From Oceanisphaera profunda (GTDB lineage Bacteria; Pseudomonadota; Gammaproteobacteria; Enterobacterales; Aeromonadaceae), in the NCBI RefSeq assembly GCF_002157895.1, contig NZ_CP021377.1, positions 3,444,861 to 3,508,860 of the forward strand: a DNA stretch of 64,000 nt. Reading direction: 5' to 3'. The notes under the pieces were generated by a model, which was given only the letters and a program-made list of their open reading frames with translations, did not search any database and had not been told where the DNA came from. Below are positions 55,977 to 64,000 of the stretch, in pieces. The first letter of the stretch is position 1, and every line of letters begins with the position of its first letter. A program made the translations under genes and the position numbers.

Positions 55977-57247
55977 CCTGCTCGCCTCAGTGTGATCTTA
56001 TACTCTCTTTTGGGAGAGCCTAGATGAACACGGATGCTTTTACACAGTATTTTGGTGAGATAGACGACCCTCGCCAACCAGCCAAAATTATCTATCCGCT
56101 ATTCGATGTATTGTTCCTCACTATTTGTGCTGTCATCGCTGGTGCTGAGGGTTGGGAAGACATCGAAGACTTTGGGAGTGCCCACCTGAATTGGTTTCAA
56201 AAAAAGGGCTTATTTCCAGAGGGAGTGCCAGTTCACGACACTATCGCTAGGGTGATTTCCCGCCTCGATCCCGTTCAGTTTCAGCAATGCTTTATTCGCT
56301 GGGTTCAGTCGATAACACACCGTACTGATGGTGAGCTTATCGCCATTGATGGCAAGGTACTACGCGGCTCTTACGATAGAGAGAATAGACAATCGACCAT
56401 CCATATGGTCAGCGCTTTTTCCTCCGCTAATGGCGTGGTCATGGGCCAATTAAAAACCAATGCCAAGTCGAACGAAATTACCGCTATTCCAGCGCTGCTC
56501 AAGTTGTTGGATATCAAGGGATGCTTGATTTCTATTGATGCCATGGGCTGTCAGACCAACATTGCCAAGACTATTATCAACCAAGGTGGCGACTATTTAC
56601 TGGCAGTAAAAGGTAATCAAGAGTTGTTGTTTAAAGCGGTGCGAACAGCCCTATCAGCTAGCATAGCTGTCTCCACAAACTCCGATAAGATCAACATTGA
56701 GCAGGGGCACGGTCGTACTGAGATCCGAGAATATCATGTATTGCCAGCAGGCGATTTAGCGCACCAGTTTCCTGACTGGAAAGGCCTAAAAACTATCGGG
56801 GTGGCTATTGGCTATCGTCGTGAAAAATCAGGTAAATCCTCGCTTGAGTATCGTTACTATATCAGTTCAGCAGAGCTCGATAGTATCCGTTTCGGCAAGG
56901 CAGTCCGTGGGCATTGGGGTATCGAAAATAGCCTGCATTGGGTGTTGGATGTGTCAATGAAAGAAGATGCCTGCCCCATTTACCGTGAGAATGGGGCTGA
57001 AGTGCTGGCGAGCATCCGTCACTTAGCACTCAACATGATACGCTCTGAGACATCAAGGAAAGCCAGTGTTCGTCGAAAGCAAAAAATGGCGAGTATGAGT
57101 TGTGCTTACTTGGATAAAATATTAGTTGCTGGATTTACTGTGTTGGGCAAAAAATAAACAAAGATGATCTCACTATACAAAATTGATTATTTTTTATGCA
57201 CGACTAACTTAGTATGCTAAGAACAATATGTTCACGCTCTCACCCTG
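55931..57247 (+). mobile_element. ISAs1-family insertion sequence, copy A (1317 bp)
   Basis: The ends are imperfect inverted repeats, CAGGGCAAGATCTCGAAC and (complement of right end) CAGGGTGAGAGCGTGAAC. A perfect 10-bp target duplication GGGAAATGCT is present at 55921-55930 and 57248-57257. The element is identical, in inverted orientation, to copy B at 60333-61649. Confidence 0.95.
56024..57157 (+). CDS. ISAs1-family transposase (copy A)
   Basis: The 377-residue DDE-type transposase of the ISAs1/H-repeat family is intact. It has the N-terminal IDDPRQPAKIIYPLFDVLFL, the acidic motifs IAIDGKVLRGSYD and SIDAMGCQTNIAKTI, and the C-terminal RGHWGIENSLHWVLDVSMK with the conserved glutamate. GGGAGAG lies ahead of the ATG. 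The protein is identical to that of copy B, indicating recent movement. Confidence 0.96.
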   Translation: MNTDAFTQYFGEIDDPRQPAKIIYPLFDVLFLTICAVIAGAEGWEDIEDFGSAHLNWFQKKGLFPEGVPVHDTIARVISRLDPVQFQQCFIRWVQSITHRTDGELIAIDGKVLRGSYDRENRQSTIHMVSAFSSANGVVMGQLKTNAKSNEITAIPALLKLLDIKGCLISIDAMGCQTNIAKTIINQGGDYLLAVKGNQELLFKAVRTALSASIAVSTNSDKINIEQGHGRTEIREYHVLPAGDLAHQFPDWKGLKTIGVAIGYRREKSGKSSLEYRYYISSAELDSIRFGKAVRGHWGIENSLHWVLDVSMKEDACPIYRENGAEVLASIRHLALNMIRSETSRKASVRRKQKMASMSCAYLDKILVAGFTVLGKK

Positions 57248-57257
57248 GGGAAATGCT

Positions 57258-57618
57258 GAGTGAAAAACCTCAATATGGAATAAATGCAGCTGCTGTGCCG
57301 CTTACGGGGTTACTCCCTGTATATATACGTATTACAGATATTAGCGATGATGGCTATTTTAAACCTACTGAAAAAGTAGGGGTAAATAGTACCTTATCTC
57401 ACCTTTATCAATTGAGCGAAGGTGATATCGTTTTAGCAAGAACAGGAGCGAGTGTAGGTAAGTCTTATCTTTATAATCAGAATGATGGATTGTTAATATA
57501 TGCTGGATTTTTGATTAAAATGTCGCCTAATAAATCTAAGCTTGATCCCAAATATTTATCCCAATATCTTAAAACAGAAAAATATTGGGATTGGGTGACA
57601 GTAAACTCTATGAGAAGC
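57258..57618 (+). pseudogene. hsdS: hsdS 3' part (second recognition domain), cut by a second IS
   Basis: After the target duplication the frame resumes as SEKPQYGINAAAV and continues through most of the second target-recognition domain (YIRITDISDDGYF, DIVLARTGASVGKSY, DPKYLSQYL). It ends at 57618, where the next IS begins. The C-terminal conserved helix, roughly 80 residues, is missing and is not found elsewhere in the window. Confidence 0.85.
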
Positions 57619-58830
57619 CAGGGCGGGAGCATACTTTGCTTAATATTCAGCCAAAGAATAACTCTGCTCGATAATTGTCATCCCAGCCCGCTCTCTTCAG
57701 CTTGTTACGCTGGCTAGGCGCACCACATGTACTTTGCTTGAGGATGTTCAGAACGAACCGCCGAAACAATCCCATATTTTCTACCGCATCTCCGATGGCA
57801 ATCCGGGAAGCATCTTCTTTAAATAGCACATCTAAAATGTAATGCTGACTGTTTTCTATCCGCCAATGTTGGCGAATATAGTGCCCTATCATCTTATGTT
57901 TAGGTGATAAGGAGCTGACGTAGTAAGCAGTATCGACTGTTCCTTTACCCTTCATCGTACGGTGTCGCTCGACGGCGATAATGCTGCGGATAGTGGGCCA
58001 CTTCTCCTCTAACTCAGGAGGTAGTTTCGCTTTTAATTGAAAGACATAGCGCTCTTCTTTACGTCCATGGGCTGTCTCTTTATGCTCAGCAACCACTTCC
58101 TCTTTGTTAGCGTCGAATACCGCTTGGAACTGTGACTGTACGGCCTTACGTAGGTTAGGTTGGTTGTGTTTAACCTGCACCACAATATGCGCTTTCTTAT
58201 CTTGTATCTTTTCTAATGTTTCCCGCTGACAGTGCAGCGCATCCAGGGTAACGACCGCCCCTTTTATGTTGAGCACATCGAGCATGTCTCTGACCGTCGC
58301 GAGCTCCCCTTTTTTGGATGGGGTGGCTTTCTGGCTCAGTACCAAGCCATTTTCAGTATCGTAAGCGGTGACTAGCTGTACGGCTTCGGAAGATTTATTG
58401 CGGTAAGAGCCCCGTAATACTTTGCCGTCAAAAGCTATCACCGGTTTACCATGATGAATACGATGCTCGTTAAGCCAGCTTAATAATGCGTCGAGCAAAG
58501 ATTCGACTACGACACTGCGTAAAATACGGGCAATGGTGTGTCGGCAGGGAATACCGTGCGTAAAAGGACGATATTGACGTAGCCAGTCGGCCTTAGCTTC
58601 ACCATAGGTTTCAATGTCACGCCACCCTTCAGCGCCGGCCATAATGGCGCTAATAACGAGAAACATGACATCGACCAAGTCATGCTTACGATTAATATCT
58701 GAGCGAGTTTCTTCAACAAGAGTAAGGTGGTCAATTAATGTCATGGCAAGGCTCCTCCAACTAGAGGAACGATTAGATCACAGACAATTCACTCATTCAA
58801 ATTTTGTTAACAAAGTATGCTCCCGCCCTG
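57619..58830 (-). mobile_element. ISAs1-family insertion sequence, second type (1212 bp)
   Basis: Both ends read CAGGGCGGGAGCATACTTTG inward, a perfect 20-bp inverted repeat. The flanking bases (TATGAGAAGC and GCTGCGCTAT) do not form a duplication, so the element marks a deletion junction between hsdS and hsdR rather than a simple insertion. Confidence 0.93.
57647..58744 (-). CDS. ISAs1-family transposase (second type)
   Basis: This intact 365-residue ISAs1-family transposase is clearly different from the 377-residue one. It has VIAFDGKVLRGSYRNK, VVTLDALHCQRETLEKI and YIRQHWRIENSQHYILDV with the family acidic residues. GAGGAG-type sequence precedes its ATG on the minus strand. Confidence 0.95.
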   Translation of the reverse strand: MTLIDHLTLVEETRSDINRKHDLVDVMFLVISAIMAGAEGWRDIETYGEAKADWLRQYRPFTHGIPCRHTIARILRSVVVESLLDALLSWLNEHRIHHGKPVIAFDGKVLRGSYRNKSSEAVQLVTAYDTENGLVLSQKATPSKKGELATVRDMLDVLNIKGAVVTLDALHCQRETLEKIQDKKAHIVVQVKHNQPNLRKAVQSQFQAVFDANKEEVVAEHKETAHGRKEERYVFQLKAKLPPELEEKWPTIRSIIAVERHRTMKGKGTVDTAYYVSSLSPKHKMIGHYIRQHWRIENSQHYILDVLFKEDASRIAIGDAVENMGLFRRFVLNILKQSTCGAPSQRNKLKRAGWDDNYRAELFFG

Positions 58831-60332
58831 GCTGCGCTATGGCGTAAAAGACAAAGAAGGGGCCGGTGAGCTTAACCAAACCCTGTGGTTGATTGATTGG
58901 CAAAATCCAGAAGCCAATGACTTTGCCATTGCCGAAGAAGTGTCCATTAAAGGCGAGCACAAAAAGCGACCCGATATAGTGCTGTATGTGAATGGCATCG
59001 CTTTGGGCATCATCGAGCTAAAACGTGCCTCGGTATCTGTGTCGGAAGGTATCCATCAAAACCTAGATAACCAAAAGAAAGACTTTATCCGCAACTTCTT
59101 TACCACCATGCAGTTGGTAGTGGCGGGTAATGACACTCAAGGCCTACGTTACGGCACTATAGAAACCCCAGAGCGCTACTACCTTGAATGGAAAGAGTCG
59201 CAGTTGAAAGAATCGGGCTCACTGACTCCTTCATCTGCACCTACACCCACAGCTACAACTCATACTCACAAACTGGATTTACAGCTGAGCCAATTGTGTA
59301 ATAAATCGCGTTTTTTACAGATTATTCACGACTTTATCGTGTTTGATGCCGGCACTAAGAAAACTTGCCGGCATAACCAGTTTTTTGGCGTAGAGGCAGC
59401 CAAGGCTCATGTGGCCAAGCGAGAAGGCGGTATTATTTGGCATACCCAAGGCTCAGGTAAAAGCCTGACTATGGTGTGGCTGGCTAAGTGGATACGCGAG
59501 CATGTAACAGACAGCCGAGTGCTGATTATTACTGACCGTACCGAGCTGGATGATCAAATTGAAAAAGTGTTTACCGGTGTTAAAGAAGATATTTATCGCA
59601 CCAAAAACGGTGCCGATTTAATTGCCACGCTCAATCAGCCCAGCCCTTGGTTACTGTGTTCGTTGGTGCATAAGTTTGGCCGCCAGTCAGCCAGTGCGGA
59701 AGATGCTGGTACGGATGAGTTTATCAAAGCATTACAAGATTCCTTACCCAGTGACTTTAAGGCCAAAGGCCAGCTGTTTGTGTTTGTCGATGAGTGTCAC
59801 CGCACTCAGTCGGGCAAGTTGCATGACGCCATGACCGCTATTTTACCCGATGCCATGTTTGTGGGTTTTACCGGAACGCCCTTGATGAAAAAAGACAAGA
59901 AAAAGTCCATCGAGGTGTTCGGTACTTATATTCATACTTATAAGTTTGATGAAGCGGTCGCCGATGGCGTGGTGTTGGATCTGCGTTACGAAGCGCGAGA
60001 TATCGATCAACATATTACGTCTGAGAAAAAAGTAGATGAATGGTTTACCGCTAAAACGCGCGGGCTCTCTAATCTTGCACGCACCCAGTTGAAACAAAAA
60101 TGGGGCACCATGCAAAAGGTGTTATCCAGTAAAGATCGTTTACAACAAATTGTGAATGATATTTTGCTGGATATGGAAACCAAGCCCCGGCTGATGGACG
60201 GTTACGGCAATGCCATGCTGGTGTGCTCGAGTGTGTATCAAGCCTGTAAAGCCTATGAAATGTTCAGTCATACAGACTTGGCAGACAAGGTAGCGATTGT
60301 GACTAGCTTTCAGCCGACGGCAGCCAGTATTA
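58831..60332 (+). pseudogene. hsdR: hsdR, middle part (5' end deleted, interrupted by IS copy B)
   Basis: HsdR is the ATP-driven translocase and nuclease of the type I enzyme. The open frame starts inside the IS end (ATG at 58817) and joins at LRYGVKDKEGAGEL, about residue 100 of a normal HsdR, so ~100 residues are lost. The nuclease motif (RPDIVLYVN...IIELK), Walker A (GSGKS), DECHRTQ and GFTGTP are present. The frame is broken at 60332 by IS copy B. Confidence 0.88.
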
Positions 60333-61649
60333 CAGGGTGAGAGCGTGAACATATTGTTCTTAGCATACTAAGTTAGTCGTGCATAAAAAATAATCAATTT
60401 TGTATAGTGAGATCATCTTTGTTTATTTTTTGCCCAACACAGTAAATCCAGCAACTAATATTTTATCCAAGTAAGCACAACTCATACTCGCCATTTTTTG
60501 CTTTCGACGAACACTGGCTTTCCTTGATGTCTCAGAGCGTATCATGTTGAGTGCTAAGTGACGGATGCTCGCCAGCACTTCAGCCCCATTCTCACGGTAA
60601 ATGGGGCAGGCATCTTCTTTCATTGACACATCCAACACCCAATGCAGGCTATTTTCGATACCCCAATGCCCACGGACTGCCTTGCCGAAACGGATACTAT
60701 CGAGCTCTGCTGAACTGATATAGTAACGATACTCAAGCGAGGATTTACCTGATTTTTCACGACGATAGCCAATAGCCACCCCGATAGTTTTTAGGCCTTT
60801 CCAGTCAGGAAACTGGTGCGCTAAATCGCCTGCTGGCAATACATGATATTCTCGGATCTCAGTACGACCGTGCCCCTGCTCAATGTTGATCTTATCGGAG
60901 TTTGTGGAGACAGCTATGCTAGCTGATAGGGCTGTTCGCACCGCTTTAAACAACAACTCTTGATTACCTTTTACTGCCAGTAAATAGTCGCCACCTTGGT
61001 TGATAATAGTCTTGGCAATGTTGGTCTGACAGCCCATGGCATCAATAGAAATCAAGCATCCCTTGATATCCAACAACTTGAGCAGCGCTGGAATAGCGGT
61101 AATTTCGTTCGACTTGGCATTGGTTTTTAATTGGCCCATGACCACGCCATTAGCGGAGGAAAAAGCGCTGACCATATGGATGGTCGATTGTCTATTCTCT
61201 CTATCGTAAGAGCCGCGTAGTACCTTGCCATCAATGGCGATAAGCTCACCATCAGTACGGTGTGTTATCGACTGAACCCAGCGAATAAAGCATTGCTGAA
61301 ACTGAACGGGATCGAGGCGGGAAATCACCCTAGCGATAGTGTCGTGAACTGGCACTCCCTCTGGAAATAAGCCCTTTTTTTGAAACCAATTCAGGTGGGC
61401 ACTCCCAAAGTCTTCGATGTCTTCCCAACCCTCAGCACCAGCGATGACAGCACAAATAGTGAGGAACAATACATCGAATAGCGGATAGATAATTTTGGCT
61501 GGTTGGCGAGGGTCGTCTATCTCACCAAAATACTGTGTAAAAGCATCCGTGTTCATCTAGGCTCTCCCAAAAGAGAGTATAAGATCACACTGAGGCGAGC
61601 AGGTCAAATATAGCTGAGTTGGCTAAAAAACGTTCGAGATCTTGCCCTG
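60333..61649 (-). mobile_element. ISAs1-family insertion sequence, copy B (1317 bp)
   Basis: Same length and ends as copy A but inverted. A perfect 10-bp target duplication GCCAGTATTA is at 60323-60332 and 61650-61659. Confidence 0.95.
60423..61556 (-). CDS. ISAs1-family transposase (copy B)
   Basis: An intact 377-residue transposase identical in sequence to that of copy A (56024-57157), with the same DDE-type motifs and the same ribosome binding site. It is oriented against hsdR. Confidence 0.96.
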   Translation of the reverse strand: MNTDAFTQYFGEIDDPRQPAKIIYPLFDVLFLTICAVIAGAEGWEDIEDFGSAHLNWFQKKGLFPEGVPVHDTIARVISRLDPVQFQQCFIRWVQSITHRTDGELIAIDGKVLRGSYDRENRQSTIHMVSAFSSANGVVMGQLKTNAKSNEITAIPALLKLLDIKGCLISIDAMGCQTNIAKTIINQGGDYLLAVKGNQELLFKAVRTALSASIAVSTNSDKINIEQGHGRTEIREYHVLPAGDLAHQFPDWKGLKTIGVAIGYRREKSGKSSLEYRYYISSAELDSIRFGKAVRGHWGIENSLHWVLDVSMKEDACPIYRENGAEVLASIRHLALNMIRSETSRKASVRRKQKMASMSCAYLDKILVAGFTVLGKK

Positions 61650-63035
61650 GCCAGTATTAAAGGGGAAGAAACCGGTGAAGGTCTAACGGAAAAACTCTTT
61701 AAATACGATATTTATCGCAAGATGTTGGCCGATTACTTTGAACAGCCTCAGGATAAAGCGGCGGCGCGGGTAGCAGAATTTGAACAAGCAGTGAAACAGC
61801 GCTTTATTAACGAGCCGGGTCAAATGCGGTTGCTAATTGTGGTAGATAAGCTGCTCACCGGCTTTGATGCGCCATCGGCCACTTATCTGTATATCGATAA
61901 ACAAATGGTGGATCACAACTTGTTTCAGGCCATTTGCCGAGTGAATCGTCTTGACGGTGATGATAAGGAATACGGATATATTATCGACTACAAAGACCTG
62001 TTTCACTCGTTAGAAAAAACCGTGTCGGAATATACCCAAGGCGGGTTTGATGGCTACGACGAAGCAGACGTCGCCGGCTTGCTTAAAGATCGCTTAGGCC
62101 AAGCCAAGCTGGATTTAGAAAACGCGCTAGAAATGGTGCGCGCGCTCTGTGAGCCGGTAAAGGCACCGCGTAATACGCAAGATTATATTCATTACTTTTG
62201 TGGTCAGACTGGTGCCGACCCTGCAGAGCTGCTAGAAAATGAGACGCTGCGTTTAACGCTGTATCAAAGTGTGGCCAAGTTATTGCGTGCCTTTGCCAAT
62301 ATCGCCAATGAGATGCCTGATGCAGGTTTTTCAGCTCAAGAAATTGAGTCGGTACGCCAAGAAGTTGCTCATTACGAAAAAGTCCGGGATGAAGTTAAGC
62401 TGGCCAGTGGTGACTTGCTGGATATGAAGCGCTTTGAACCGGCGATGCGTCACTTATTGGACATGTATATTCGCGCCGATGACAGCGAAACCTTAGTGGA
62501 TTTTGAAGATCTAGGGTTGATTGAGCTAATAGTAGAGCAGGGCGCCGATGGCTTAGATGCCTTGCCAGCAGGGATCCGCAATGATCCTGAAGCCATGGCA
62601 GAAACCATTGAAAACAACGTGCGCAAAACCATCGTCGATGAAAACCCCATTAATCCAAAATATTACGAACAGATGTCGGTGCTGCTAGACGAAATTATTG
62701 AACAGCGCCGCCAAAAAGCCCTAAGTTATCAAGAATATCTAGAAAAAATTCGTGATTTATCTAGACAAGTTATTCGCCCAGAACAGAGTAACGCACAGTA
62801 TCCGGCAGCTATGGACACCCAAGCCAAGCGGGCGCTGTACGATAACGTTGGTCAAGATGAAGTGTTGGTCACTAAAGTTGATAGCGCCATCCGCTATACC
62901 AAGAAGGCAGACTGGGTAGGAGATCGCTTTAAAGAGCGGGAAATTGCCAACGCCATCCGCGAAGAAACCGCAGGTTATGAGATAGACATAGCGATGATTA
63001 TGGAACTGGCCAAAAAGCAGCAGGATTATTACTAA
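61650..63035 (+). pseudogene. hsdR: hsdR, 3' part
   Basis: After the target duplication the HsdR frame resumes (ASIKGEETGEGLTEK); deleting copy B and one target copy restores a continuous frame. It carries helicase motifs V/VI (LLIVVDKLLTGFDAP, QAICRVNRLDGDDKEYGYIIDY) and the C-terminal assembly domain. An internal ATG at 61722 could in principle initiate a 437-residue fragment. The stop overlaps the next gene by one base. Confidence 0.9.
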
Positions 63036-63751
63036 TGCCTAATCTTCAGATTGGCAGCCTAGAGATGCAGCTAAATCGTAAGCCAATCAAAAATTTGCAC
63101 ATCAGTGTGTTGCCGCCCGATGGCCGAATTCGGGTGTCGGCACCGGAGAAAATGACCGACACTGCTATTCGCATGGCGGTAATTTCTCGCATCCCTTGGA
63201 TTAAAAAGCAGCAACAAAGCTTTGCTGCCCAACCGCGGCAGTCACAACGAGAAATGTGCACTGGCGAATCTCATTACTTATGGGGGCAACGCTATCGTTT
63301 ACAAGTATTTGAGCGAGTAGGCCGCCATCAACTTGTACGACGAGGGAACAATAAATTACAGCTTTATGTTAACCCGAACACCAGCCGCGACAACAAAGCC
63401 CGTGTGCTGGATGATTTTTATCGCCGTGAGATAAAACTAAAAATCGCTGACTTAGTTGCACACTGGCAACTCGTGTTAGGTGTGGAGGTAACCGCGTGGA
63501 ATGTACGAAAGATGAAAACCAAGTGGGGCAGCTGTAACCCTAACAGCCGGCGTATATTATTGAACCTTGAATTAGTGAAAAAGCCGCCTGAATGCTTAGA
63601 GTACATAGTGGTACATGAGCTGGCACATTTATTAGAGCGTCATCATAACGCGCGTTTTCGCAAATATATGGACAGCTACCTGCACGATTGGCAAGAGCGT
63701 AAAGCACTGCTGAATAGCGGCCCCTTAGCTTATGAAGAATGGTCGTACTAA
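63035..63751 (+). CDS. YgjP-like zinc metallopeptidase (DUF45), R-M associated
   Basis: The 238-residue protein has the DUF45/YgjP architecture: a beta-rich N-terminal half, WGSCNPNSRRILLNLEL, then the zinc motif HELAH (194-198) and a downstream RHHNARF that supplies the third ligand. Such genes often end type I R-M operons; their role is not established. It is coupled to hsdR through TAATG. Unlike the R-M genes before it, the reading frame is intact. Confidence 0.9.
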   Translation: MPNLQIGSLEMQLNRKPIKNLHISVLPPDGRIRVSAPEKMTDTAIRMAVISRIPWIKKQQQSFAAQPRQSQREMCTGESHYLWGQRYRLQVFERVGRHQLVRRGNNKLQLYVNPNTSRDNKARVLDDFYRREIKLKIADLVAHWQLVLGVEVTAWNVRKMKTKWGSCNPNSRRILLNLELVKKPPECLEYIVVHELAHLLERHHNARFRKYMDSYLHDWQERKALLNSGPLAYEEWSY

Positions 63752-63865
63752 GTACCGGATTGATAACGACGATACTTCAGGGTTACAGCTGGTAAGTTTG
63801 TGCAGGTGTTGTGTGTACAATTGAGTCCCGATAATAATAAAAAACCATTGCCGCAAGGAGCATAC

Positions 63866-64000
63866 ATGATGGATAAAAAACAAGAGTACTTAGAGTATTT
63901 ACAGGCCTCGTTTAGGGATTATTTTGCCGACTTTGAGCAGTCAGCGATAGAGCGGGTGAAGGCGAAAAGCTTTATCAATGGCTTAATGGTGGCGGGCAAG
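63866..64000 (+). CDS. 5' end of an unidentified gene (runs off the window)
   Basis: AAGGAG at 63855-63860 precedes two ATGs (63866 and 63869, the second at better spacing). The frame is open to the window end: MDKKQEYLEYLQASFRDYF... The visible 45 residues are acidic and helical, without a recognisable domain. Confidence 0.65.
   Translation, partial: MMDKKQEYLEYLQASFRDYFADFEQSAIERVKAKSFINGLMVAGK

Noticed and set aside
57609..58840. Target duplication for the second ISAs1-type element
   Set aside because: The 10 bases on each side do not match in direct orientation; a deletion is the better explanation.

Overview
The window looks like the chromosome of a marine gammaproteobacterium, most likely Aeromonadales (Oceanisphaera/Oceanimonas/Zobellella-like). 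This is inferred from gene content and order (msrC-proQ-prc, pepN, pyrD-zapC, rlmL-uup, fabA-lonH) and from ISAs1-type insertion sequences; no database search was possible.

Region 1 (1-26.9 kb) is mostly conserved housekeeping. It holds an ABC exporter (cut by the window start), msrC, proQ, prc, pepN, a DUF2835 gene, the very large NAD-glutamate dehydrogenase, pyrD and zapC. Next come a tandem cluster of five initiator tRNA genes on the minus strand, then rlmL, a glutaredoxin-like gene and uup. A 1 kb gene-free stretch with a ~103-bp tandem palindromic repeat follows, then fabA with a recognisable promoter and FabR-type operator, a Lon-family protease, and a two-gene multiheme cytochrome c operon.

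Region 2 (26.9-34 kb) is more mosaic. An IS110-family element has a structured, guide-like non-coding end. It is followed by REP-like repeats, an unknown gene, a PAS chemoreceptor, an rRNA-type methyltransferase, a 222-bp non-autonomous element with Tn5/IS50-like ends and a near-perfect 9-bp target duplication, and a DEAD-box RNA helicase.

Region 3 (34.3-40.5 kb) is the most unusual part. It is a two-gene cassette encoding a 1295-residue SF2 helicase with a C-terminal PD-(D/E)XK nuclease-like domain and a 769-residue protein with a MID/PIWI-like signature. The layout suggests a nucleic-acid-targeting defence system related to, but organised differently from, the three-gene pPIWI_RE islands.

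Region 4 (40.7-52.2 kb) carries a MYG1-family gene with an in-frame minisatellite, a TetR-HlyD-permease-ATPase (DevBCA-like) export operon, a GGDEF/EAL protein, a TrhA/hemolysin-III membrane protein, an AmiD lipoprotein amidase and a fused SpmA/SpmB-type membrane protein.

Region 5 (52.5-64 kb) is a type I restriction-modification locus (hsdM-hsdS-hsdR plus a YgjP-like metallopeptidase) broken by three ISAs1-family elements. Two are identical inverted copies with perfect 10-bp target duplications. The third lacks a duplication and sits at a deletion that removed the end of hsdS and the start of hsdR. A partial unknown gene runs off the window end.
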